12,996 nt of DNA from an uncultured Muribaculaceae bacterium (GTDB taxonomy: Bacteria > Bacteroidota > Bacteroidia > Bacteroidales > Muribaculaceae). Under the pieces are notes generated by a model. It saw only the letters and a list, made by a program, of their open reading frames with translations. It had not been told where the DNA came from and made no database searches. Made by a program: the position numbers and the translations under genes. The DNA lies in assembly GCA_910584665.1 (NCBI GenBank), contig CAJUBL010000072.1, positions 1 to 12,996 of the forward strand. The letters run 5' to 3'. Positions within the stretch are counted from its first letter, which is position 1; each line of letters opens with the position of its first letter. This document shows, piece by piece, positions 7,101 to 12,996 of the stretch.

Positions 7101-9807
7101 ATCGCCTCGACACGAGTCTGTCATCTAAGACAATGAATGCCAGCACATTGGCATCATCCATACCCGATCCTATCAGCACATCGACACTGTCTGTCGAAGC
7201 CTCGTAACGATCGACAGGAACATATATCGGAGCCGATGTAGGCGCAGGCCCATCCGCACGGTAGAGAGTCACATCTTCAATCGTCCGGGAATCAGCCAGA
7301 TCAGGATCAACAGGAGACACCTCGATGTCATACACTCCGGGCTTCAGATCATCGGGCACCTTGCCGTCAACAATCTCGCAGACCTTCACGCTGTCATCCA
7401 ACACAGTGTATTTCAATGGAACAGAAGCCTTATTTCCCATAGCATCATATACCTCGACTCCAGGATCGAAGGGAGACTTCAGTTCAATATCATCCTCAAC
7501 ATCAGCCATAATGGTATACGGCTTACCTGTACTCAGCACCTGCGAGCATGCACGGGTTTCACCACCCGCCGAAGTAACACTAAGCGTAAGGCGGTAACGT
7601 CCTGACCCACCAGGTGAAAGGTCAAGCAATTCTCCGGGCAGAACGACAGTCAGGGAACCATCGGCCGCAGTGACACTGTCCGCCGACCAGAACTTCTGTA
7701 CAGATGTACCGCCCCACCAGTAACGGGGAAGATCTCCCAACGTTATGGCAACCTTAGCTCCACTGACCGGGAATCCGCTGAAAGTCCGCGCATTGCATGT
7801 CACAACAATACTGCTGTCAGGATTGACCGAACGTTTCACGTCAGTAACCTCTACTCTGAATGTCGGAAGTTTATAGTCATTGACTATGAACGAACCCCAT
7901 CCGCACGGGCCGGTACCATCCGATATCACGGCCCTGAAATGACCGGACAGTCCGTCGGACGGAAGACGTGTCATTCCCGAGGCACGTCCCGTATCGTCAG
8001 TGGTCACGACAACCGAGTCCACCTTGGCGTCATTAGCGCCATTTATCCTGATTGTCAACCGTTTATTTTTAAGAGTCTCGTTCCGTCCATTGAACGAGCG
8101 ATAAGCCACAACAGCCCATTCCACACTGTCACCATGATGGTAGAGCGGAAGTGACGTATAAAAAACAGCATGGGTATTCCACTCTTTGTCAGGAGTATGG
8201 CGATATGTCCAGGGAGCATCGAACGTCACTGCGATATCGCCCTTCGACAGCTTCAGACTGCGGTCCGATCCAACAGGTTTCCTTAGCGATCCGTCGTCAC
8301 CGGTAACACCTACAAGCGAGTAATTGTCACGGTTATATGATTTTCCACTGACAGTTATGCCAGGCATAGGCTTACCGGTCGATGAATTTACCGCATACGG
8401 ATATACCGAACCGTCAAATCCGACAGCCAAGGGAGCGAATTCACAGCAAACAAACTGATTGTAAGTATCTTTATCAGGTTTCCTGCCATCGATCTCAACC
8501 CAGACAAAATAGTGTCCGGCCTTATCGAGTGTCACCGAAAGCGTAGTGTCGTTACTGAACGGTTTTTCACGCAACATGGCATTGACATCCAGCTTTATAG
8601 CCGCCGCTCTGACATTATCGGTGATCTTCAGTTTCCTTTTATCTCTGTCCATCCCCGCAGGATCACGGTAAAGCATTATCGCGCCATGAGTTACGTTACT
8701 CAGACGGACATTAATACCGAATGGCACACCGGGGGTGCAGTTACCATCGATTCTAAAACTTATGGAAGGCTGTTCCACACGTGCGAGACGTGATTTCAAC
8801 TCGTTGATTCTGAAATAGTCAGGATATTTCTTTATTGTCGTCTTCAGCACCCCGATATATTCCGCATCCGCTCTATGAGAACAGGCAATCAAAGCCTCGG
8901 CGCACCATTCCGTATCAGCATAATCCTTATAGACAGCCATATACGCGTCGTCCGTATCATATTCCTGCTCCTCACTGTCAGTGACAAGCTCCGACATACA
9001 CTCCACAGCCTTGAGCCGAGCCATAATCTCGGCGGCAGGACGGCCGGCATGAGATGAGACCAGTTCCAGCGCAATATCATGGGCACGTCGCGAATAAGCG
9101 TCGACACTGGCAATCAACGGAATAGACTTCAAGACGAGAGACGGTTCCAGAAACCGGACAGGCAGAATCGATTCAGGCCGGGCCATTGACTGATACATAT
9201 CTATAGCATTATAGGCCACGAGATCATATAGCGACGGATAGAATATATCCGTATATCCGTTGCTTCTGATTATGGACTTCCAGTCCTTCAACGGCGAAGC
9301 AACCAGTGCCTCACGTTCAGCAAGAGCCTTGCCGAGCAGGTCGCCTATGCGTGTCTTGAACTGATCGCCGCTCCACGCTGTATAGTCGGCGGCAAGCGAA
9401 TCGGCCGGAATATCACGTCGGTCATACCGCCACCTGTCACGGCTGTACAAACCATCATAGATACGCGCTTCGAGCAGATACAGCAACGATCTGACACACG
9501 GGTCTTTCTCAACGGCGGCCACCGAATCGACACGGTCAATCACCGGCTGCAAGAGCGACGGAGACACTGCATTGCGGGCCAGCGCGTAATTCACCAGAGC
9601 ACGGACCACCCCCTTGCCATCACCGGCATTGAGCGAAAGTTCGAGCTGCCGGCCGGCATTGGCGGCAACCTTGTCCGGAAATGCAAAGTCGGGCACCTGC
9701 GCGTCCACATCACGACCAGCATTGTTATCCACTCCATATGCCCAAAAAGCCCCGACAGCCATAATGGCCAACAGGGCTGTAATTACTCCTATCTTGAATT
9801 TCATCAT
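4150..9807 (-). CDS. Alpha-2-macroglobulin family protein (MG2/A2M/TED), no thioester motif
   Basis: A giant envelope protein of 1885 residues. Basic residues and one hydrophobic segment (about 7-24) give a signal peptide or signal anchor; no lipobox cysteine is seen. A helical N-terminal region (about 50-345) precedes macroglobulin beta domains, including an MG2-like domain (about 540-640, YTSLPLYHHGDSVEW). The A2M domain (about 1150-1260) shows TVPDANTTWALKALAYT and PRFMRYGDSAVL. A helical thioester-domain equivalent (about 1345-1670) and a C-terminal receptor-like MG domain (about 1740-1885) follow. Bacterial A2Ms are thought to trap attacking proteases after bait-region cleavage. Here LPSLRGDAATTSVGAMND stands where CxEQ would be, so covalent trapping is unlikely. 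Just before the A2M domain lies an acidic, Ala/Met-rich linker and a SusC-like LDEVVVTGYGVSKKSAMTGS segment. It lies between a Spy-like gene and a peptidoglycan hydrolase gene, reminiscent of E. coli yfhM next to pbpC. Confidence 0.9.
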   Translation of the reverse strand: MMKFKIGVITALLAIMAVGAFWAYGVDNNAGRDVDAQVPDFAFPDKVAANAGRQLELSLNAGDGKGVVRALVNYALARNAVSPSLLQPVIDRVDSVAAVEKDPCVRSLLYLLEARIYDGLYSRDRWRYDRRDIPADSLAADYTAWSGDQFKTRIGDLLGKALAEREALVASPLKDWKSIIRSNGYTDIFYPSLYDLVAYNAIDMYQSMARPESILPVRFLEPSLVLKSIPLIASVDAYSRRAHDIALELVSSHAGRPAAEIMARLKAVECMSELVTDSEEQEYDTDDAYMAVYKDYADTEWCAEALIACSHRADAEYIGVLKTTIKKYPDYFRINELKSRLARVEQPSISFRIDGNCTPGVPFGINVRLSNVTHGAIMLYRDPAGMDRDKRKLKITDNVRAAAIKLDVNAMLREKPFSNDTTLSVTLDKAGHYFVWVEIDGRKPDKDTYNQFVCCEFAPLAVGFDGSVYPYAVNSSTGKPMPGITVSGKSYNRDNYSLVGVTGDDGSLRKPVGSDRSLKLSKGDIAVTFDAPWTYRHTPDKEWNTHAVFYTSLPLYHHGDSVEWAVVAYRSFNGRNETLKNKRLTIRINGANDAKVDSVVVTTDDTGRASGMTRLPSDGLSGHFRAVISDGTGPCGWGSFIVNDYKLPTFRVEVTDVKRSVNPDSSIVVTCNARTFSGFPVSGAKVAITLGDLPRYWWGGTSVQKFWSADSVTAADGSLTVVLPGELLDLSPGGSGRYRLTLSVTSAGGETRACSQVLSTGKPYTIMADVEDDIELKSPFDPGVEVYDAMGNKASVPLKYTVLDDSVKVCEIVDGKVPDDLKPGVYDIEVSPVDPDLADSRTIEDVTLYRADGPAPTSAPIYVPVDRYEASTDSVDVLIGSGMDDANVLAFIVLDDRLVSRRWFTPSKGMQMFRVAVPADCGQVRVMFVSVRDNRQYYSTVNIVNQRSVRTLNIVMESFRDKVVPGTPETVTLKVDTDGIPTQAAIMLLMESQAILGIAGHHLSLPVNERVYPYPSVSQLWNSISGTTYSRIPQYKWPSIESPELDLYGYTFGRSYNRNIRIRGRAANLNVVREHAGQVEEIAVVMDEEAVDAAPMANGMAAGVAVMAEEDEGASLDEVVVTGYGVSKKSAMTGSVSVTAGRDDTFSYRPSEIPLAFFAPMLSTDTAGIMTYTYTVPDANTTWALKALAYTPDMLSDALYRTVTSSRPVMVQSALPRFMRYGDSAVLRATVMNATDSARTVTTTVSIIDPTDMSVTDSRVQVDELSANGSAVVMIGYKAPCNGQAVIYRVKTRSGDYSDGEQSLLPLLPASQPVITSTPIFMSPDSTYMTFSIPQQGAGNMSSLYMYDNPLWEVLTALPSLRGDAATTSVGAMNDIYVAAIARGVMKKNPELKKALRQWLDSDRSDSTLTSMLSRNDRLKQLTLDAAPWSRDAMSDNERLSALALMFDDSNIDASVRRGVRTLRRLVMADGGLSWCTGFRSSSLWATYRVLMQAASLQERGYMPADGDLSSVVKGAVKYIDREVADRLRTDNGRGDYTEYAYIRSVVQGVAPTSTSRKAISQTINNILRRWPGESPSAKATDAVILYHNGYPTMARKLVSSIRSYSMHDLSRGTWWDGAGTDVTANILYAIESVTPDDKALIQSVAQWLIMNKTNQSWNCGAATSATVDAILGAIDVDRAVRGSVSVTINGRPVVSDTPQLPGMTVADISSVVDTKSAVVGITKDTGLAAMGSVITRSVSPMDEIAARAHQSVSIEKRVNVVKGTSVEGADTLKVGDRVRVQLVIKVNDDLDYVTVVDRSAACLEPAEQLSGYTSEDGMWFYREVTDSETRMFVQHLRRGTYVIDTDMNIVAEGCFTSGVATLQSQINPGVAANSSASPLTVVTR
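5683..5742 (-). other. Degenerate thioester site in the A2M protein
   Basis: Residues about 1356-1375 of the A2M protein occupy the position, after NPLWEVLTALPSL, where thioester-bearing members have a Cys-x-Glu-Gln motif followed by an aromatic-rich helix. Here there is neither Cys nor Gln, while the surrounding helices (DIYVAAIAR) are kept. The domain therefore seems folded but unable to form the internal thioester. Thioester-less A2M paralogues are known in other bacteria. Confidence 0.75.
6394..6477 (-). other. SusC/TonB-box-like segment in the A2M bait-region position
   Basis: Residues about 1111-1138 read DEGASLDEVVVTGYG then VSKKSAMTGSVS. This closely follows the DEVVVVGYGTQKKxxxTGSVS signature that marks the TonB box and plug entry of SusC/RagA-type outer-membrane receptors. 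No plug or barrel follows; the A2M domain resumes about 15-20 residues later. The segment follows an acidic stretch (about 1079-1112) with Ala/Met-rich low complexity. Confidence 0.7.
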
Positions 9808-9887
9808 AGCGGCAACAATATGTATGATTCCTTCAGTTCATGTGTTTCACACGGGACCGGAATCAACGGTTAAAACGAAATCAGCTG

Positions 9888-9895
9888 TAAAGATA
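9888..9895 (-). promoter_or_regulatory. Probable -7 box ahead of the A2M gene (TATCTTTA)
   Basis: In the 96-base gap between the Spy-like gene and the A2M gene the minus strand reads TATCTTTA, one base off TAnnTTTG. It lies inside the 12-mer TATCTTTACAGC (9884-9895) that is identical at the sigma-factor promoter. No TTTG -33 element sits 20 bases upstream (the sequence there is in the Spy-like coding region). It would give a leader of about 75 bases. It may be an internal promoter or a second target of a shared regulator. Confidence 0.5.
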
Positions 9896-9903
9896 TGTAT
9901 GCA

Positions 9904-10392
9904 TCAGCGCGGCTTTCTGTCTCTGGCCTCCCGATGATGTTTCATAAGGGCCCGTGTAAACTTGAACTCGGCCCTCTTGAGTCTAAGCATCTGCTTCTTT
10001 GTGAGTATCTGCCCTAAACGCTCTTTGTATTCGTTCTCTACCAGTCCTTCCCGATAACGCTGGCTGTAGACTGCGTCGATAGCGGCGTCATACTCGCTCT
10101 CGGCAGCATCCGCGTTCCTACTCACAGCACGTTCCAGTCTACGTGTCTGATCATTGATCGACCTCAGTTCCTCATCCATACTGTCATAGATCCGGAAAAA
10201 CGGTTCCTGCTGATCGGCGGTGAGGTCCAATTCCTTCACCAGAAACTCATGCTTCTTCTGCCTGATCTCCCTGAACCACAGCTCGTGTTTCGCCGCCTTA
10301 TCATCCTGTGAAGGCTCCTCACCGACAGCCATTACGTGAACCGGGACCAGCATCCCGATCATCAGCAATAAAATGAAAAAACGCTTTATCAT
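9904..10392 (-). CDS. Spy/CpxP-like periplasmic protein with two LTxxQ motifs
   Basis: A 162-residue protein with a signal peptide (MIKR, hydrophobic run to about residue 20, likely cleavage after VMA). The mature part is predicted to be all-helical, highly charged, with LTADQQ at 57-62 and LTKKQM at 130-135. Two LTxxQ motifs about 70 residues apart are the hallmark of the Spy/CpxP/ZraP/CnrX superfamily, whose members act as periplasmic chaperones or as sensors of metals and envelope damage. It is the third gene after an ECF sigma factor and a small membrane protein, 46 bases downstream of the latter. This suits either a sensor that modulates the membrane protein or a stress chaperone under sigma control. 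Which of the two cannot be decided from sequence alone. Confidence 0.78.
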   Translation of the reverse strand: MIKRFFILLLMIGMLVPVHVMAVGEEPSQDDKAAKHELWFREIRQKKHEFLVKELDLTADQQEPFFRIYDSMDEELRSINDQTRRLERAVSRNADAAESEYDAAIDAVYSQRYREGLVENEYKERLGQILTKKQMLRLKRAEFKFTRALMKHHREARDRKPR

Positions 10393-10438
10393 GTATCTAA
10401 ATTTTAGAAAGTCCAGACATATACTCTCATCAAAAAAA

Positions 10439-10852
10439 TCAGAATGTCAGATCGTCAGCACTGAACCCCTCGGCGTACAGGTCCTCCAGCAACTGATCCT
10501 CACCATAATCCTCAAGCACATAGTCCGAGACAAAATCATCGTTGGCCAAAGCGGCCGTAAGCACGGGACTGCGGTCAATCCACATCTCGCCGGTCGACTC
10601 CCGTACCATAGCGAACATCTTCATCATGCACCATATGCCAGCAAACATCGCGGCCATGTACACGAAAGGCCTCACACGCTGCCATCGCGTAGGAGGCTGC
10701 AACGCTTTCACAGGAGCCAGCTCCAGCTCGTTGGGAGGCAGAGCAGACATCATATCGCGCCGGAACGCCTCGAAGTATCCCCCGGGGACCGTCATACCGT
10801 CGGGATGCCCCGGCCGGTCAAGCACGCTATTGTTGAATTTTTCCTTGGTCAT
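10439..10852 (-). CDS. Small single-pass membrane protein, probable anti-sigma factor
   Basis: A 137-residue protein with one strong transmembrane segment at about 62-83 (PFVYMAAMFAGIWCMMKMFA). The N-terminal 60 residues are probably cytoplasmic and contain TVPGGYFEAFRRDMMSALP, resembling the VPxGYFxxFxxxxMxxLP motif I associate with small proteins encoded after ECF sigma factors in Bacteroidales. The C-terminal ~50 residues are acidic (DYVLEDYGEDQLLEDLY) and probably periplasmic. It begins 56 bases after the sigma stop. No HxxxCxxC zinc anti-sigma motif and no FecR domain are present, so this would be an unorthodox anti-sigma factor; the role is inferred from topology and position. Confidence 0.6.
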   Translation of the reverse strand: MTKEKFNNSVLDRPGHPDGMTVPGGYFEAFRRDMMSALPPNELELAPVKALQPPTRWQRVRPFVYMAAMFAGIWCMMKMFAMVRESTGEMWIDRSPVLTAALANDDFVSDYVLEDYGEDQLLEDLYAEGFSADDLTF

Positions 10853-10908
10853 GCGCCTTATAGTTTAAATCAGTTCCATATAGTATGACACTCAACAGGT
10901 CACAAGGT

Positions 10909-11466
10909 TTAATCGGACTCAAGATATTGTTCGATTTTTTTTACGGCAAGATGATACGAGGCTTTCAGCGCGCCAACCGATGTACCGAGAATCTCAGACA
11001 TCTGCTCGTACTTCATGTCATCGAAATATTTCATGTTGAACACCAGCCGCTGCTTCTCGGGTAACGAAGCGACAGCCTTGCGCAGTTTCAGCGACAGCGC
11101 GTCACCGTCGATCCAGCCGTCGGCCTCTATAGAATGGGCCAGAGCCGAAGCTTCATCGTCAAGCGAGATCCCGGCGCGACGCCGTTCCCGGTCCAGATGT
11201 GTTATACTCTCGTTGACAGCAATCTTATATAGCCACGTGGATAGCTTCGCATCACCCCTGAATGCATCAAGAGCCTGCCATGCTTTCATAAATGTATTCT
11301 GCAATAAGTCATTGGCATCATCATGTGAACTGACCATACGTCTGATAAGCCAATACAGCGGTTCACTGTACCGGCCAATCACCTCGCCAAACGCCTCCCG
11401 GCACTGAGCCGGATCACGCAACCGCCCGACGAGCATAGGGTCATCCAATGGCATCTCCTTACTCAT
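10909..11466 (-). CDS. ECF-type RNA polymerase sigma factor
   Basis: From the ATG at 11466 the protein has 185 residues. Region 2 (about 18-90) has the pattern REAFGEVIGRYSEPLYWLIRRM, then ANDLLQNTFMKAWQALDAFRG and STWLYKIAVNESITHLDRERRR, typical of sigma-70 core binding and -10 recognition. Region 4 (about 125-182) has LPEKQRLVFNMKYFDDMKYEQMSEIL and GALKASYHLAVKKIE, a helix-turn-helix for -35 recognition. There is no long linker or extra domain, so it is a group IV (ECF) sigma. An ATG at 11580 in the same frame would add 38 residues unlike the family and would place the start upstream of the promoter, so it was not used. It leads a run with a membrane protein and a Spy-like protein, probably its regulators. 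Confidence 0.92.
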   Translation of the reverse strand: MSKEMPLDDPMLVGRLRDPAQCREAFGEVIGRYSEPLYWLIRRMVSSHDDANDLLQNTFMKAWQALDAFRGDAKLSTWLYKIAVNESITHLDRERRRAGISLDDEASALAHSIEADGWIDGDALSLKLRKAVASLPEKQRLVFNMKYFDDMKYEQMSEILGTSVGALKASYHLAVKKIEQYLESD

Positions 11467-11473
11467 GACGCTG

Positions 11474-11505
11474 TAAAGATACGGTTTTTCCCCGAAAAAA
11501 GCAAA
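11474..11505 (-). promoter_or_regulatory. Promoter of the ECF sigma gene (TTTG-N20-TATCTTTA)
   Basis: On the minus strand TTTG at 11505-11502 is followed after exactly 20 bases by TATCTTTA at 11481-11474, close to the Bacteroidota pattern TTTG - about 20 - TAnnTTTG with one mismatch. Only 7 bases separate the -7 box from the ATG at 11466, so the transcript is nearly leaderless, or translation starts at the next in-frame ATG (11454). The spacer contains a dyad, TTTTTC-N3-GAAAAA (11485-11499), that could serve as an operator or simply bend the DNA. Confidence 0.6.
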
Positions 11506-11585
11506 ACGGCACCGCTCTGCGTCAAAGGGCCGGGACAACATGGCGCCCTGCCTACATTGTAAATCAATGGTATGTGACATAATCG
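11506..11585. other. Short spacer between sigma promoter and insertion sequence
   Basis: About 80 bases between the -33 element of the sigma promoter and the start of the inverted-repeat region attributed to the insertion sequence. No coding frame of note and no second promoter box were seen. If the IS is a recent arrival, this is all that remains of the native upstream sequence within the window. Confidence 0.4.
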
Positions 11586-11696
11586 AGGGTGTTGCAGAAC
11601 TCCCTTACTTAAGCCTCTTAGAATCGAATATTTTTGAACAATGTGAGAATTTTCGAGATTATTTCGGATATTCGATTCTCAAGGAGTTGAACACCG
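11586..11696. repeat. Nested inverted repeats at the IS end
   Basis: Two sets of arms face each other. The inner arms are a perfect 12-bp match, AGAATCGAATAT at 11620-11631 and ATATTCGATTCT at 11668-11679, with 36 bases between. The outer arms are GGTGTT...AACTCC (11588-11593 and 11598-11603) and GGAGTT-g-AACACC (11683-11695), where both six-base blocks pair exactly but with 4 against 1 bases between blocks. The left outer arm also folds on itself (AGGGTGTT/AACTCCCT, 7 of 8 pairs). This may be the subterminal structure of the insertion sequence, or a small palindromic element next to it. Confidence 0.6.
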
Positions 11697-11718
11697 GCAA
11701 TACTATAAAAAAACAGCG

Positions 11719-11744
11719 AAAATCGGTCTTTTCAGGCCGATTTT
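11719..11744 (-). terminator. Hairpin terminator at the transposase 3' end
   Basis: AAAATCGG (11719-11726) pairs perfectly with CCGATTTT (11737-11744), extendable by a GU and a GC pair to a 10-bp stem with a 6-base TTTTCA loop. The A/T flanks make it work-like in either direction: on the plus strand the stem runs straight into TTTTTGT, and on the minus strand a run of seven T follows six bases further on. The hairpin overlaps the transposase stop codon (11734-11732) and would limit read-through into the sigma operon. Confidence 0.7.
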
Positions 11745-12996
11745 TGTATGTTTTTATGCAATTTCAGGATATTAAGAGCCATGAAGACAAATCCGAGATC
11801 CATTGTGACCTTGGCTTTTCCGAAGTGGCGGAAGCGCGTGTATCCGTGATTGTGTTTGAGCTGTCCGAAAACCGGCTCAGGTTCCAGCGACCTTCGCTTC
11901 AGCTTCTGCTGATTTGCCGGAAGGTCAAGCCTGACCTTTGCTTTTCGCTCTTCCCGGATATTGCCTAATTTGCGATGTATCTCACCACGTTTGCTCTTTG
12001 TGAGAATGCACTTGTCTTTGAACGGACATCCGTCGCAGTGGTCGCATGTCATTACTGTGCTGTCGCTGCGGAATCCACTTCGTGTATATGCCTCTTCACT
12101 GCGTATCACCCTCATCAGATGTCCCGCAGGGCAGATAAGCGTGCTCTCATCGGGAGACAGACTGAATCCGAATTTGTCATATTGACCGGGCTTTACCTGG
12201 CGTCTGGTGGACTCGGCGTCATAGTTCGGATATTTGACAACTGCCTCAATTTGTCTTTGCTCCAACCCGACATACACTTCCTCGCATCCGTATCCGGCAT
12301 CTTCCACCACTGCCGAGGGCTTGACTCCGCTTTCCTCCACACAGGTGTCGACAAAGTCCATGGCGATGGACTTGTCCTCTGCCGAGTCGTATGCTCCATA
12401 GTTGGTGACATACTGGTTTTGTGTAGCAATCTGTACATTGTAGTTGGGGGTAGCCATCCCCTCGTATCCGTCTTCTTTGGCGTGCATGATGCCGCAGTCG
12501 GGATCTGTCGGCGCGACACCGCATCTGCCGGCACATTGCTCCAATGTCACGTCATGCGCTTCTTTACGATCGCAGGCATTACGGATGGCGGTAATCTTGC
12601 CACGGACTTTCTTTAATCCCTCCTTCTGGGCTCTCCGTTCAATGCGGTCGGCAATCTCACGCGCCTCTTCTGTCGTGTAGGTCACATGTCCGGCGTTATT
12701 GTCATCCATACTGTCGCCGTTTTCCACCTGCTCAAGCAGAGCTTTCACTCCCTCCTGTATGTCGGCATCGGCTGACGCCCCGAACTTCTCGGCATTGCTG
12801 CGCCACTTTATCCGGCGACGGGCGGCCCGTGACCGAATTGTTGTCCCGTCAATATAGAGGTCTTCAGTCAGCTTTATCTCGCCGTGTTCAGCGAGTATAA
12901 TGACAAGACGGGTGAAAATGACCTTGATATGAGGCATGCATCGGGTCTTGAATCTGCTGATTGTCGTATGGTCTGGAAACTGGTAGGAGGAGAGCC
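11732..12996 (-). CDS. IS1182-like DDE transposase, N-terminus cut by window edge
   Basis: The frame is open to the right edge; residues before the first in-window Met (12937) read SSYQFPDHTTISRFKTRC, matching the family's PDxxTISRFR segment, so the true start lies outside. Counting from that Met, candidate catalytic residues are Asp30 (LYIDGTTI), Asp213 (VVEDAGYG) and a Glu at 352 or 354 (LEPEPVFGQLKHNHG). Between the second and third acidic residues is a cysteine cluster (Cys269, 298, 301, 304, 310; CPAGH, CDHCDGCPFKDKC) typical of IS1182-type transposases. The protein cuts and joins IS ends. No frameshift or stop was seen within the visible ~420 codons, so the copy may be active. It points toward the sigma operon, on the same strand. 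Confidence 0.88.
   Translation of the reverse strand, partial: LSSYQFPDHTTISRFKTRCMPHIKVIFTRLVIILAEHGEIKLTEDLYIDGTTIRSRAARRRIKWRSNAEKFGASADADIQEGVKALLEQVENGDSMDDNNAGHVTYTTEEAREIADRIERRAQKEGLKKVRGKITAIRNACDRKEAHDVTLEQCAGRCGVAPTDPDCGIMHAKEDGYEGMATPNYNVQIATQNQYVTNYGAYDSAEDKSIAMDFVDTCVEESGVKPSAVVEDAGYGCEEVYVGLEQRQIEAVVKYPNYDAESTRRQVKPGQYDKFGFSLSPDESTLICPAGHLMRVIRSEEAYTRSGFRSDSTVMTCDHCDGCPFKDKCILTKSKRGEIHRKLGNIREERKAKVRLDLPANQQKLKRRSLEPEPVFGQLKHNHGYTRFRHFGKAKVTMDLGFVFMALNILKLHKNIQKSA

Larger units (their letters stand above)
11585..12996 (-). mobile_element. IS1182-like insertion sequence, right part outside the window
   Basis: The element comprises the partial transposase gene, its hairpin terminator and a downstream region with nested inverted repeats. 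The left boundary is estimated at about 11585, where GGGTGTTGCAGAACTCCC begins; this looks like a terminal repeat, but its partner would lie beyond 12996, so neither the end nor a target duplication can be proven. If the boundary is right, the IS sits about 80 bases upstream of the sigma promoter. Confidence 0.5.

Noticed and set aside
9604..9807. Possible lipoprotein signal on the A2M protein
   Set aside because: Many bacterial A2Ms are lipoproteins, but no cysteine occurs near the end of the hydrophobic segment (residues 7-24), so no lipobox can be supported.
10396..10408. Dyad TCTAAA-T-TTTAGA just upstream of the Spy-like gene as an operator
   Set aside because: Short, AT-only in its core, no promoter box with correct spacing next to it; likely chance in an AT-rich gap.
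11467..11580. 38-residue N-terminal extension of the sigma factor from an ATG at 11580
   Set aside because: It would start upstream of the TTTG-N20-TATCTTTA promoter, and the extra residues are unlike ECF sigma N-termini.
11540..11968. Plus-strand frame of 142 codons spanning the sigma upstream region and the transposase 3' end
   Set aside because: It crosses the inverted repeats and the terminator hairpin and continues antisense into the transposase; no promoter box and no recognisable motif.

Overview
The window looks like a chromosomal segment of a Bacteroidales bacterium, plausibly close to Muribaculaceae, although the family is a guess. The evidence is the Bacteroidota form of RNA polymerase omega beside bamD, TAnnTTTG-type -7 promoter boxes ahead of several genes, weak Shine-Dalgarno usage, and a SusC-style DEVVVTGYG signature. 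Every convincing gene lies on the minus strand, so transcription runs from high to low coordinates.

Layout, in transcription order. (1) 12996-11585: the 3' part of an IS1182-like insertion sequence whose transposase runs off the window edge, ending in a hairpin terminator and a nested inverted-repeat region. (2) 11505-9904: an ECF sigma factor with a recognisable promoter, a small single-pass membrane protein that probably acts as its anti-sigma factor, and a Spy/CpxP-like periplasmic protein with two LTxxQ motifs. (3) 9807-1621: a very large alpha-2-macroglobulin (A2M) family protein with its own promoter-like box, a DigH/YngK-type family 10 glycosyl hydrolase that overlaps it by 4 bp (ATGA), and ribD of riboflavin biosynthesis directly behind. 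(4) 1362-161: bamD (outer-membrane protein assembly lipoprotein) and rpoZ (RNA polymerase omega). (5) 66-1: the first 22 codons of rpsO (ribosomal protein S15) with its own promoter and leader.

Reading of the whole: the sigma - membrane protein - Spy-like - A2M - glycosyl hydrolase run looks like an envelope-stress or envelope-defence regulon. The first three genes resemble in layout the CnrY/CnrX/CnrH type of ECF signalling module (small membrane anti-sigma, periplasmic Spy-fold sensor, ECF sigma). The A2M protein keeps the family's architecture but lacks the CxEQ thioester, and in its bait-region position it carries a segment that reads like the TonB-box/plug start of SusC-type receptors. 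An identical 12-mer containing the -7 box sits just upstream of both the sigma gene and the A2M gene, which may tie the two transcription units together. The genes at 1-1362 are ordinary housekeeping genes. No tRNA, rRNA or CRISPR array was seen.
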